NCBI RefSeq assembly: GCF_015910445.1
Contig: NZ_CP048882.1
Coordinates: 3,844,001 to 3,908,000 of the forward strand
Source of the DNA: Streptomyces bathyalis
GTDB taxonomy: Bacteria > Actinomycetota > Actinomycetes > Streptomycetales > Streptomycetaceae
Direction of reading: 5' to 3'
Length of the DNA stretch: 64,000 nt
Numbering within the stretch: position 1 is the first letter of the stretch; every line of letters begins with the position of its first letter. The notes under the pieces were generated by a model. It ran no database searches. It was not told the DNA's origin and saw nothing but the letters and a program-made list of their open reading frames with translations. Below are positions 35,154 to 43,471 of the stretch, piece after piece. The position numbers were made by a program, and so were the translations under genes.

Positions 35154-35984
35154 TTGGGGACGACAGATCCGGAGCCCGCACGACTTCCTGCCGTACAACC
35201 GGCGGTGCCCTCGGTCGTGCCGTCCACCGGGGAACCCGGGGAACCCGCGGCGACGCCCGCGGTTCCCGTCCGGCACGGGGAACTGGCGGGCGACCGCGTG
35301 CTGCTGAGCCGTACCAGCACGGCGGAACGCGTCGCGGACGTGCTGCGCAGCCGCATCGCGGAGGGGTTCTTCCCGCCGGGGGTCCGGCTCTCGGAGGGCG
35401 ACATCGGCGGCGCGCTCGGAGTCTCGCGCAACACGCTGCGGGAGTCGTTCCGGCTGCTCACCCATGAACGGCTGCTGGAACACCAGCTCAACAGGGGCGT
35501 CTTCGTCCGGGTCCTGACCGTCGACGACGTGCTCGACATCTACCGCGTGCGGAAACTCATCGAGTGCGGGGTGGTCCACCAACTGGCCGGCACGGGGCCG
35601 CCGTTCACGCTGGACGCGCTCGCCGCGACCGTCGCCGAGGGGCAGAGCGCCGCGCGGGAGTGGCGATGGAAGGACCTGGCGACTGCGAACATCCACTTCC
35701 ACCGCGAACTGGTCGCGCTCGCACGCAGCCCACGCACGGACGAGGTGATGGGCAGCGTCCTGGCCGAACTGCGGCTCGCCCTCCACGTCATGGACAGCCC
35801 GCGCCGCCTCCACGAGCCCTACCTCGCACGCAACCGGGAGATCCTGCGGACCCTGCGCTCGGGCGACGCGCCGAGGGCGGAGCGGATGCTGCGGGAGTAC
35901 CTGGAGGACTCCCGCAGGCAGATCGTCGCCGCCTACGCCCAACGCCTGGGCGCCCGGGGAGCCCGGGACGCCGAAGGCGCGTGA
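35154..35984 (+). CDS. GntR-family regulator with FCD effector domain
   Basis: 276 residues from TTG 35154. Winged helix RTSTAERVADVLRSRIAEG through GVSRNTLRESFRLL (about 53-110), then the all-helical FCD domain (125-260) with NIHFHRELVALA as metal/ligand region. The first 50 residues are Pro/Ala-rich and not conserved, so the true start may be later (GTG 35203 or 35300 region). Likely represses the divergent MFS and hydro-lyase genes. Its stop is 5 bp from the convergent DUF2848 stop. Confidence 0.88.
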   Translation: MGTTDPEPARLPAVQPAVPSVVPSTGEPGEPAATPAVPVRHGELAGDRVLLSRTSTAERVADVLRSRIAEGFFPPGVRLSEGDIGGALGVSRNTLRESFRLLTHERLLEHQLNRGVFVRVLTVDDVLDIYRVRKLIECGVVHQLAGTGPPFTLDALAATVAEGQSAAREWRWKDLATANIHFHRELVALARSPRTDEVMGSVLAELRLALHVMDSPRRLHEPYLARNREILRTLRSGDAPRAERMLREYLEDSRRQIVAAYAQRLGARGARDAEGA

Positions 35985-35989
35985 CGGGC

Positions 35990-36706
35990 TCAGCCGATGG
36001 GCTCCGGCATGGGCACCACGTCGTAGTCCAGGGAGATCTCGCGGCCCGTTGCCGGGTCGCCGAGCTGCACGCGCCAGTGCCCGGCGAACTGGCCGTCGCC
36101 GTTGAGCATCGGGATCGTCCCGGAGATCAGCACCGTGCCGGGCTCCAGCTCGCCCCGCTCACGCAGCACCTCCGCCCAGTGGTGCGGGGTGAGCAGGTCG
36201 GCGCCGGTGCCGTCCTGGATCAGCTGCTCCGCGGTGCCTGTGCCGGTGCCGCTCGCGTCCTCGGGAGTGCCGCTCACCCAGGCGCGAAGGGTGAGGCTGT
36301 CGATCCGGTCGGCGACGTCGTCGAGCCGCCATGCGCTCGTCGCGAGCACGTCGGGAGCGGCGTTCTTGCTCCAGGCCACGCCGTACGTCTCCAGCTCGCG
36401 GTCGGTGTGGTCGCAGGCCGCCGTCAGCAGCAGGTCCCCCGTGTCGTCGACGACGAGCGCCCACTCGGCCTCGCCGGAGGTCTTACCGTGCTGCGCGAGA
36501 ACCGTTCCGGTCTGCTGCGCGAGGTAGGGCGAGACGGGGTAGAGCGCGGGAGTCGTGGACGGTGCCGGCACTCCCAGTTCGGCGAGCTCAGCCACGTGCG
36601 CGGCCACGTCCTCCTGGCTGCGGCCGGCGTAGCCGGCGTTGAGGAGACGCTTCACGGTCACGGTGCGCCGGGTGCCGTCGGGCAGCGTGAAGGACAGGCC
36701 GGTCAT
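35990..36706 (-). CDS. DUF2848 family protein
   Basis: 238 residues matching the DUF2848 family: TVTVKRLLNAGYAGRSQEDV, LYPVSPYLAQQTGTV, SGEAEWALVVDDTGDLLL, VLISGTIPMLNGDGQFAGHW. The fold resembles fumarylacetoacetate-hydrolase-like proteins, but the reaction is unknown. GGAGG before ATG 36706. It is divergent from the MHS transporter across 125 bp that contain a GntR-type palindrome, which suggests a shared pathway. Confidence 0.82.
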   Translation of the reverse strand: MTGLSFTLPDGTRRTVTVKRLLNAGYAGRSQEDVAAHVAELAELGVPAPSTTPALYPVSPYLAQQTGTVLAQHGKTSGEAEWALVVDDTGDLLLTAACDHTDRELETYGVAWSKNAAPDVLATSAWRLDDVADRIDSLTLRAWVSGTPEDASGTGTGTAEQLIQDGTGADLLTPHHWAEVLRERGELEPGTVLISGTIPMLNGDGQFAGHWRVQLGDPATGREISLDYDVVPMPEPIG

Positions 36707-36773
36707 GGGATTCCTCCAGGTCGTTCTCGGTTTCACAGGGGTAAATTCCACGCCCCGAGGGTTGCGCATACGA

Positions 36774-36785
36774 GCTGTATACAGC
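36774..36785. promoter_or_regulatory. GntR/FCD-type operator (CTGTATACAG), site 1
   Basis: GCTGTATACAGC is a perfect 12-bp palindrome between the divergent DUF2848 and MHS transporter genes. The same ten-base core occurs just upstream of the GntR gene at 39284-39910, pointing to that protein as the regulator. Confidence 0.72.
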
Positions 36786-36831
36786 AAGTATGCCCCGTAC
36801 CCGAAAGGAACCCGAACGTGAGGAAGCCCCC

Positions 36832-38298
36832 GTGGACCACAACACGTCGCACAAGGCGGCAGCGGAGGAGCCCCATCCGCACAGCGGCACGGGCGATCCG
36901 GCCGAGGACGGCGGAGGGAGCCGTGCACACCGCAAGGACCTGATGAAGGCGTTCACCGCCAGCCTCACCGGGACCTCGCTCGAGTGGTACGACTTCGCCG
37001 TCTACTCGGCGGCGTCCGCGCTCGTCTTCGGCAAGCTCTTCTTCCCCTCCGGTGACCCGCTCACGGGCACGCTGCTCGCCTTCTCCACGTACGCGGTCGG
37101 CTATGTCTCGCGCCCGGTCGGCGGCTTCGTCTTCGGACGCCTCGGCGACGTCATCGGGCGCAAGCGCGTCCTCGTCGCCACGCTCGTCCTCGTCGGCGTC
37201 GCCACCTTCCTCATCGGCTGCCTGCCCACCCACGCCGTCGCCGGACCGGTCGCCCCCGCGATGCTGGTCCTGCTGCGCTTCGCCCAAGGCGTCGGCGTCG
37301 GCGGCGAATGGGGCGGCGCCGTGCTGCTCACCAGCGAGTTCGGCAACACGAGGCAGCGAGGGTTCTGGGCCTCGGCCGCCCAGGTCGGGCCGCCCGTCGG
37401 CAACCTCATGGCAAACGGCGCCCTGGCCGCACTGGGAGCGATGCTCACGGAGGAGCAGTTCCTCTCCTTCGGCTGGCGCATCGCGTTCCTGCTCTCCGGC
37501 GTGCTGGTCGTCTTCGGGCTGTGGGTCCGTACGCACCTGGAGGAGACGCCGGTCTTCAAGGCGGTGGAAGCGGGCGGCGAACGCCCCGAGGCGCCGGTCC
37601 GTGAGGTCTTCGCCCAGCAGCGCAGGCCGCTCGTCGCCGCGATCCTCTCCCGGGTCGCGCCCGACGTCCTCTACGCCATGTTCACCGTCTTCGTCCTGAC
37701 GTACGTGACGGAGGAACTCGGCATGCCGAGCGGCCAGGCACTCACCGCGGTGCTCATCGGCTCCGGGCTGCAGATCTTCCTCATTCCGCTCGCGGGCGCG
37801 CTCTCCGACCGCTGGAACCGCCGGCGCCTGTACCTGGGGGCGGCCGTCGCGGCGGGCGTCTGGCCGTTCGTCTTCTTCCCGCTGGCGGAGACGCGTTCGT
37901 GGCTGCTGATCGTGCTCGGCGTCATCGGCGCGCTCGTCATCCACTCGATGCTCTACGGCCCGCAGGCCGCCTTCGTCGCCGAGCAGTTCAGCCCGCGGCT
38001 GCGCTACACCGGTTCCTCGCTCGCCTACACGCTGGCGGGGGTCATCGGCGGCGCCGTCGCTCCGCTCGTGTTCACGGCGCTGCTGGGCAAGTTCGGCACA
38101 TGGCTGCCGCTCGCGGGGTACATCGTGCTAACCGCCGTGCTTACGGTGACGGGTGTGCTGCTCGGACGGGACGCCGACCACGCGGAGGACGAGGAGTACA
38201 CGAGGCTGGTCGGCAGCAACGGCGACGGCGGCCACGGCCACGGGGCGGGCGGCGCGGAGCCGGCGGCCTCCTCGTCGTACGCCTCGAAATCGCGGTGA
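36832..38298 (+). CDS. MFS transporter, metabolite:H+ symporter (MHS) family
   Basis: 488 residues from GTG 36832 (MDHNTSHKAA); GAGGAA lies five to seven bases ahead, while the earlier ATG 36790 has no ribosome site. Twelve helices follow a hydrophilic N-terminus. MHS features: GTSLEWYDFAVYSAASALVF in helix 1, GRLGDVIGRKRVL, and QGVGVGGEWGGAVLL in helix 5. The family imports small carboxylates such as shikimate, citrate, proline or betaine. Adjacent to a nitrilase-type hydrolase gene on the same strand, 91 bp downstream, probably in one operon. Confidence 0.92.
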   Translation: MDHNTSHKAAAEEPHPHSGTGDPAEDGGGSRAHRKDLMKAFTASLTGTSLEWYDFAVYSAASALVFGKLFFPSGDPLTGTLLAFSTYAVGYVSRPVGGFVFGRLGDVIGRKRVLVATLVLVGVATFLIGCLPTHAVAGPVAPAMLVLLRFAQGVGVGGEWGGAVLLTSEFGNTRQRGFWASAAQVGPPVGNLMANGALAALGAMLTEEQFLSFGWRIAFLLSGVLVVFGLWVRTHLEETPVFKAVEAGGERPEAPVREVFAQQRRPLVAAILSRVAPDVLYAMFTVFVLTYVTEELGMPSGQALTAVLIGSGLQIFLIPLAGALSDRWNRRRLYLGAAVAAGVWPFVFFPLAETRSWLLIVLGVIGALVIHSMLYGPQAAFVAEQFSPRLRYTGSSLAYTLAGVIGGAVAPLVFTALLGKFGTWLPLAGYIVLTAVLTVTGVLLGRDADHAEDEEYTRLVGSNGDGGHGHGAGGAEPAASSSYASKSR

Positions 38299-38389
38299 CC
38301 GCGGGCCGGGCGTCCCGGCGCTCGAAGCCCGACAGTCCCGTGCCGGACCTTCGACCCGACCACTCGACCGTGCGGAAAGGAGACATGCA

Positions 38390-39193
38390 GTGACGACGCT
38401 CCGCACAGCGCTGTGCCAGTTCACCGCGTCCACCGACCCGGAGGAGAACCTGCGCACCATCGACACCATGGCCGGGCAGGCGGCCGGGGAGGGCGCCCAG
38501 CTGGCCGTTTTCCCGGAAGCGGCGATGGCCCGCTTCGGCATCCCGCTGGGACCGGTGGCCGAGCCGTTGGACGGGCCGTGGGCGGAGGGCGTGCGCGAGG
38601 TCGCCCGCCGTCACGGACTCACCGTGGTGGCGGGGATGTTCACCGGGTCCTCCGACGGCCGTGTCACCAACACCCTGCTCGCCACCGGCCCGGACGTCGA
38701 CGCGGCATACGACAAGATCCATCTGTACGACGCGTTCGGCTTCTCCGAGTCGGACACGGTCGCTCCCGGGGACAAGGTCGTCACCATCGACGTCGCGGGC
38801 GTGCGCGTCGGCCTGGCCACCTGCTACGACATCCGGTTCCCCGAGCTCTTCCGCGCTCACGCGGACGAGGGTGCCGTGCTCTCCGTGCTTCCCGCGTCGT
38901 GGGGCGCGGGCCCCGCGAAGCTCGACCACTGGCGGCTGCTCACCAGGGCGCGCGCACTGGACGCCACGCTGTGGGTGGCCGCGGTCGGCCAGGCGCCGCC
39001 CGGCCCCGACGCGGACATCCGTCAGCCGACGAAGGCGCCGACGGGCATCGGGCACAGCCTGCTCGTGGGCCCCGACGGCCGGGTGCACGAAGAGGCCGGG
39101 GAGACACCCGAGTTGATCGTGTCCGACGTGGACGTGGACGAAGTGGCCAAGGTCCGCCGAGCGGTGGCCGTCCTGGACAACCGCCGGCTGTGA
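38390..39193 (+). CDS. Carbon-nitrogen hydrolase (nitrilase superfamily)
   Basis: 267 residues. The Glu-Lys-Cys triad is complete: VFPEAAMARFG, YDKIHLYDAFGFSES, and GLATCYDIRFPELFRA. The domain resembles Nit/omega-amidase-type enzymes that hydrolyse amides (for example deaminated glutathione or alpha-ketoglutaramate). GTG 38390 with AAAGGAG at proper spacing; an ATG five bases earlier opens only a two-codon frame. Operon partner of the MHS carrier, and probably controlled by the convergent GntR gene next to it. Confidence 0.92.
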   Translation: MTTLRTALCQFTASTDPEENLRTIDTMAGQAAGEGAQLAVFPEAAMARFGIPLGPVAEPLDGPWAEGVREVARRHGLTVVAGMFTGSSDGRVTNTLLATGPDVDAAYDKIHLYDAFGFSESDTVAPGDKVVTIDVAGVRVGLATCYDIRFPELFRAHADEGAVLSVLPASWGAGPAKLDHWRLLTRARALDATLWVAAVGQAPPGPDADIRQPTKAPTGIGHSLLVGPDGRVHEEAGETPELIVSDVDVDEVAKVRRAVAVLDNRRL

Positions 39194-39235
39194 ACCGCTT
39201 GCCGGCGGAGCCCCGGTCCCGGTGGCCCGGCCGGT

Positions 39236-39250
39236 CCCGGCGACGCCGGG
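39236..39250. terminator. Hairpin between convergent nitrilase and GntR genes
   Basis: CCCGGC-GAC-GCCGGG, followed by a second GC-rich inverted repeat GGCGGGCCCGCC at about 39265-39276, in the 90-bp gap between two convergent genes. Probable bidirectional terminator. Confidence 0.5.
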
Positions 39251-39283
39251 CGGGTCCGCGAGGGCGGGCCCGCCGCGTCCGGG

Positions 39284-39910
39284 TCAGCCCTCGGTGAGGA
39301 TGCGCCGCGTCGCCGCGATGTGGTCGTCGATGGCCGCGCACGCGACGTCCGCGCGTTCGGCCGCCAACGCCGTGACGATGTGGCGGTGTTCGACGCAGAC
39401 CTCGCTCTGCCGTCCCGGTGAGCGGTACAGGGCGCTGACACCGGCCCTGACCTGGCGGCTGCGCAGGGCCTCGTACTGCTTGGCCATCAGCTTGTTGCCG
39501 GCGGCGGCGATGAGGGTCGCGTGGAAGCGGTGGTCGGCCTCGATGAACTCCTTGGCCTTGTCGCTGCCGCGCAGCTGCGCCTGCTCCTCGAGGATCCTGT
39601 CCATCTCGGCGACGGGCGCCGTGCCCGCCTCGACCGTACGGCGGGCGGCGTACCGTTCCAGCAAGGCGCGCATCTCCATCAGTTCGCTGATCTCCCGGCC
39701 CGAGAGCGGCGCGATGTAGGCCCCGCGCTTCGGGACGAGACTGACGAGTTCCTCGGCGGCGAGCAGCAGCAGTGCCTCGCGGATGGGGGTTCGGGAGATG
39801 CCGACGCGGTCGGCGATCATCTGCTCGGAGAGGAACTCGCCCTGCATGGCGGGATCGGTCAGCACGGTCTCCTTGAGAAACCTGTACGCCTTCTCACGTC
39901 CGGATGCCAC
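39284..39910 (-). CDS. GntR-family regulator with FCD effector domain
   Basis: 208 residues from GTG 39910 (ASGREKAYRFLKE), chosen because GGGGAGG sits six bases before it and the length fits the family. Longer in-frame starts run through the CTGTATACAG operator and are less likely. Winged helix with MIADRVGISRTPIREALLLL (about 28-60), FCD domain with ADHRFHATLIAAAGN and a C-terminal HRHIVTALAAERAD helix. Likely regulates itself and the DUF2848/MHS/nitrilase genes through the shared palindrome. Confidence 0.9.
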   Translation of the reverse strand: MASGREKAYRFLKETVLTDPAMQGEFLSEQMIADRVGISRTPIREALLLLAAEELVSLVPKRGAYIAPLSGREISELMEMRALLERYAARRTVEAGTAPVAEMDRILEEQAQLRGSDKAKEFIEADHRFHATLIAAAGNKLMAKQYEALRSRQVRAGVSALYRSPGRQSEVCVEHRHIVTALAAERADVACAAIDDHIAATRRILTEG

Positions 39911-40334
39911 AGCCAGCCTCCCCGCCGGCGTCGTCCGCGCCCGGCCTGCCCGGGGCACTCCGCCCGGCCCGGCCACGGCCCCCGTGTTGGTCGTGCTGCA
40001 CACAGCTTCTTGCATACAGCCTGTATACAGACTACACACCATCTGCGCGCGCTTTGTCCAGCCCGCCCCGACGCGCTCGGCTCCAGCCCGCCCGCCTTCG
40101 GGTGGACGCCCGCGGCTCATGGCGTGGTGAGTCCGCGGCGCCGCGGCGGCTTCCTAGTGTCGCCGCTGACGGACCGATCCGCGTGGCCCGGCCTGAGTCG
40201 CTCAGGACGTGGACGCGATGACGGCTCGTCATGTCAACCGGCGCCCCCTCGCTTCCCAAGTGCGACCCGCGGGGGCGCCCGCTGTCCCCTCGGGCCCACG
40301 GCACATGTCTGCGGCCCAGAACAGGTGGGTGTCG
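39911..40334. other. 424-bp divergent intergenic region
   Basis: Lies between the GntR gene and the NHL-repeat gene and holds the second CTGTATACAG operator (40021-40030). CCGCGGCGCCGCGG at 40133-40146 is palindromic but may be chance at this base composition. No RNA gene or open frame with coding character seen. Confidence 0.4.
40021..40030. promoter_or_regulatory. GntR/FCD-type operator (CTGTATACAG), site 2
   Basis: CTGTATACAG, perfect palindrome, about 110 bp upstream of the GntR start codon chosen here. Identical in its ten-base core to the site at 36774-36785. A further half-site GCATACAG abuts it at 40012-40019. Confidence 0.72.
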
Positions 40335-41678
40335 ATGAGCCCTTATTCACTCCCCGGCAACTGCGGCGATCCGTACTCGCGACGACCGTCACCGCCACCC
40401 CGCGCGGAACGGGAGTCGTGGCGCGAACGCCTTCTCCGGCGCGGCCGTTCGTGGCGCCGCGCGACAGCCATGGCGGCGGTCGCCGTGCTGTGCACGGCCG
40501 GTCTCGCCGCCTCGTCCTCTCCCTCCGCCTCCGCGTCGCCGGCGCCGGGCAGCGACAAGCCGTCCGGGTCGGGCCGTGAGTCGCTGTACGTCAGCGACTT
40601 CGCCGCGAACGACATCCAGAGGCTCTTCCTGCCCCAAGGTCCGCAGGTCACGGTCCCCACCACGGGCCTGTCCCGTCCGACCTACCTGGCGCTGGACCGC
40701 ACCGGCGCGCTCTACATCTCCGACACCGTCAACAGCAGGATCGTGAAGGTCTCCGCCGACGGCGAGCAGACGACGGTCCCGACGGAGGGCCTCCTGCGTC
40801 CCCTCGGGCTGGCACTCAGCAAGGCCGGAGACCTCTACATCGCCGACAGCTTCAACGACCGCGTGGTGAAGGTGGCGGCGGGCGGCGGGCAGACGACCGT
40901 CCCCACGGAAGGCCTTCTGCACCCCGACGGCCTGGCGCTCGACGAGAAGCGGAACGAGCTCTACATCTCCGACTTCGTCAACGACCGTGTGGTGAAGGTG
41001 CCGACCGGCGGTGGCGGGCAGACGACCGTTCCCACCACCGGTCTCTCCCAGCCGACCGGCCTGGCGCTCGCTCCGCGCGGTAACCGGCTCTTCATCTCGG
41101 ACTCGGGCAACAACCGTGTGGTGAGGGTGCCGACGGCCGGCTCCGGGCAGACGACTGTGCCCACCAACGGCCTCGCGAGCCCGCAGGGGCTGGCGCTCGA
41201 CCGTGCACGCAACCTGTACGTCGCGGACTTCGGGAACGACCGGGTCGTGCGGGTGTCCGCGGGCGGTGGAGGACAGACCACCGTGCCCTTCGTGGGGCTG
41301 ACGACGCCCGTCGGCCTCGTGACCCGGCAGGAGGCCGTCCGCACCCGGCTCGAGGCACGGCCCGCCACCGCCGAACGCCGGTTCCACCCTCCGCTGCTGA
41401 CGGTGAGGGGCCTTTCCGCGAAGCTGACCGGGCCGCACGGCAAGCCTCTCGCCGGCCGGACGGTCAAGTTCAGCAACACATCGCAGAGCAGGTCGCTGTG
41501 CCGGGCGGTCACCGACCGAAAGGGCGTGGCCCGGTGCGACGCCACGGTGCGCGGCAGCAAGTCGCAGATCGACCGTCTCTACGGTGATCTGCTCCGCAAC
41601 GGCTACCGCGCGTCCTTCCCCGGTACCGACGCCTACAAGGCCAGCACGGACACCGCCTCCGTCCGGGCGCACCACTGA
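40335..41678 (+). CDS. Secreted NHL-repeat beta-propeller protein
   Basis: 447 residues. A membrane or signal segment at about 46-66 follows a basic Pro/Arg-rich start. Then come about six NHL repeats of 43-44 residues, each with the pattern QTTVPTxGLxxPxGLALD and LYISDxxNDRVVKV, enough for a six-bladed propeller. After residue 340 comes an Ig-like domain (LTVRGLSAKLTGPHGKPLAG) with two Cys. The repeats resemble the extracellular sensor of mycobacterial PknD, but no kinase is attached. Probably binds a surface ligand; role unknown. ATG 40335 follows AGGTGGG; ATG 40209 is also possible. Ends at a strong hairpin. Confidence 0.85.
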   Translation: MSPYSLPGNCGDPYSRRPSPPPRAERESWRERLLRRGRSWRRATAMAAVAVLCTAGLAASSSPSASASPAPGSDKPSGSGRESLYVSDFAANDIQRLFLPQGPQVTVPTTGLSRPTYLALDRTGALYISDTVNSRIVKVSADGEQTTVPTEGLLRPLGLALSKAGDLYIADSFNDRVVKVAAGGGQTTVPTEGLLHPDGLALDEKRNELYISDFVNDRVVKVPTGGGGQTTVPTTGLSQPTGLALAPRGNRLFISDSGNNRVVRVPTAGSGQTTVPTNGLASPQGLALDRARNLYVADFGNDRVVRVSAGGGGQTTVPFVGLTTPVGLVTRQEAVRTRLEARPATAERRFHPPLLTVRGLSAKLTGPHGKPLAGRTVKFSNTSQSRSLCRAVTDRKGVARCDATVRGSKSQIDRLYGDLLRNGYRASFPGTDAYKASTDTASVRAHH

Positions 41679-41713
41679 CAGGACGGGTCGGCTGCACACA
41701 CCGGCAAGCAAGG

Positions 41714-41754
41714 GGGTCACGGCGCACGGCCTGATGCGGGCGGCGCCGTGACCC
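41714..41754 (+). terminator. Hairpin after the NHL-repeat gene
   Basis: GGGTCACGGCGC (41714-41725) pairs perfectly with GCGCCGTGACCC (41743-41754) around a 17-base loop, 35 bp after the stop codon. Confidence 0.75.
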
Positions 41755-41856
41755 GTGCCCTGTCCGGTGGCCCGCGGCCCGTCGACCGGAGGCATCAACT
41801 CCCCGCCCGGGCGGCGGCCCGCCGGACGCCGCCGCCGGTCCCGAGAAGGAGCGCAT

Positions 41857-42621
41857 GTGAACGCGTCCGCCGCCCCCCACGAACCGGAGCAGGCCCAGCA
41901 AGAGCAGGGACCGCCGCCCGCGCGCTACGACGATCTGCGTGCGTTGATCTTCAACTGCACGCTCAAGCGGTCCCCGGAACGAAGCAACACGCGGGGAATC
42001 ATCGACCGCTGCGCCGCCATCATGACCGGGCAGGGCGTGCAGGTGGACGTCGTCAGAGCCGTCGACCGTGACATCGCGACGGGCGTGTGGCCGGACATGA
42101 CGGAGCACGGCTGGGAGAGCGACGCCTGGCCACAGCTGTACCAGCAGGCCCTGGACTCCGACATCCTCGTGCTGGCCGGCCCCATCTGGCTCGGCGACAA
42201 CAGCTCGGTGACCAAGCGCGTCATCGAGCGTCTCTATGCCTGCTCCAGCCTGCTCAACGACCGTGGCCAGTACTCGTACTACGGGCGCGTCGGCGGCTGC
42301 CTCATCACCGGGAACGAGGACGGCGTCAAACACTGCGCGATGAACGTGCTCTACAGCCTTCAGCACCTCGGCTACACCATCCCGCCGCAGGCCGACGCCG
42401 GGTGGATCGGCGAGGCGGGGCCGGGGCCCTCGTACCTCGACCCCGGCTCCGGCGGCCCGGAGAACAGCTTCACCAATCGCAACGTCACCTTCATGACGTG
42501 GAACCTGATGCACATGGCCCGGATGCTGAAGGACGCCGGCGGCATTCCCGCGTACGGGAACCAGCGGACGGGCTGGGAGGCGGGCTGCCGTCACGACCAC
42601 GAGAACCCCGAGCACAGGTGA
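41857..42621 (+). CDS. Flavodoxin-family/NADPH-dependent FMN reductase-like protein
   Basis: 254 residues. The flavodoxin fold starts with LRALIFNCTLKRSPERSNTRG (phosphate-binding loop), followed by SDILVLAGPIWLGDNSSVTK (FMN-ring loop) and GGCLITGNEDGVKHCAMNVLY. Likely a cytosolic quinone or flavin reductase. GTG 41857 has AAGGAG at the proper distance. Downstream neighbour is a VOC protein in the same direction, 100 bp away; a functional link is not evident. Confidence 0.85.
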   Translation: MNASAAPHEPEQAQQEQGPPPARYDDLRALIFNCTLKRSPERSNTRGIIDRCAAIMTGQGVQVDVVRAVDRDIATGVWPDMTEHGWESDAWPQLYQQALDSDILVLAGPIWLGDNSSVTKRVIERLYACSSLLNDRGQYSYYGRVGGCLITGNEDGVKHCAMNVLYSLQHLGYTIPPQADAGWIGEAGPGPSYLDPGSGGPENSFTNRNVTFMTWNLMHMARMLKDAGGIPAYGNQRTGWEAGCRHDHENPEHR

Positions 42622-42721
42622 TCCACGACTTGCGCATCCGGCATCCTTCACCCGCCTGCGATGAATTCCCCGCCCCCGCCCGGTCCGTACTGACACAGAC
42701 ACGCACCTTCGGGAGGCAACC

Positions 42722-43204
42722 ATGACGGCCGACGGCTTCACCACATGCCTGTGGTTCGACGGGCAGGCCGAAGAGGCGGCGGAGTTCTACATGTCCGTCT
42801 TCAAGGACTCCAAGCCCGGAAGGGTCATGCGGCACACCGAGGCCGGTCCGGGCCCCGTGGGCTCGGTCATGGCCGTCGAGTTCGAGATCAACGGCCAGAA
42901 GTTCCTGGGGCTGAACGGCGGGCCGGAATTCAAGTTCAACGAGGCCGTCTCGTTCCAGATCCACTGCGAGAACCAGGACGAGATCGACTACTACTGGGAC
43001 AGGCTGACCGAGGACGGCGGGCAGGAAGTCGCCTGCGGCTGGCTCAGGGACAAGTACGGGGTGGCCTGGCAGGTGGATCCGTCCGAGCTGGTCGACCTGA
43101 TGACGGACTCCGATCCGGAGAGGGCCAGGCGCACCACGGAGGCGATGCTGTCGATGACGAAGTTCGACATCGAGGCGTTGCGCAAGGCGTACGCGGGCGG
43201 CTGA
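42722..43204 (+). CDS. PhnB/VOC-superfamily protein (3-demethylubiquinone methyltransferase-like fold)
   Basis: 160 residues. Pattern TTCLWFDGQAEEAAEFY, followed by VEFEINGQKFLGLNGGPEFKFN and YYWDRLTEDG, ends with CGWLRDKYGVAWQVDP. This is the PhnB-like branch of the VOC fold; despite the old name, these are not proven methyltransferases. GGGAGGC before ATG 42722. Ends at an 18-bp terminator. Confidence 0.87.
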   Translation: MTADGFTTCLWFDGQAEEAAEFYMSVFKDSKPGRVMRHTEAGPGPVGSVMAVEFEINGQKFLGLNGGPEFKFNEAVSFQIHCENQDEIDYYWDRLTEDGGQEVACGWLRDKYGVAWQVDPSELVDLMTDSDPERARRTTEAMLSMTKFDIEALRKAYAGG

Positions 43205-43224
43205 GCGCACGCCGCGGACATCAC

Positions 43225-43263
43225 GCGGGCCCCGCACACCGGCAGCCGGTGTGCGGGGCCCGC
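43225..43263 (+). terminator. Strong 18-bp terminator hairpin
   Basis: GCGGGCCCCGCACACCGG (43225-43242) pairs perfectly with its complement at 43246-43263 around loop CAG, 20 bp after the VOC stop codon. Confidence 0.88.
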
Positions 43264-43471
43264 CCACGTCCGGGGAGAGACCGGGCGGCGCGGCCGCACC
43301 GACCGCCCGTCCGGGAATGCCGACGTGAGCGGGGCCGGCCACCGGCTGCGGCCCCCGGCCCGCCGTCCCGGCTGCCCGCGGCGGCCATACGGACATTTCT
43401 CGTCCGCCATGTGCCGTCAGGCCCCGATCACGTGGAAAGCTCACCCCCAAAGCGCGGAGGAGGCGGTCGCC

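Noticed and set aside
40133..40146. CCGCGGCGCCGCGG palindrome as an operator
   Set aside because: Made only of G and C in a very GC-rich region and not repeated at another promoter; chance occurrence is likely.
40600..41330. Repeated block resembling a CRISPR-like or tandem array
   Set aside because: The period of about 130 bp is in frame and encodes NHL blades of a protein; there are no short identical repeats with unique spacers.
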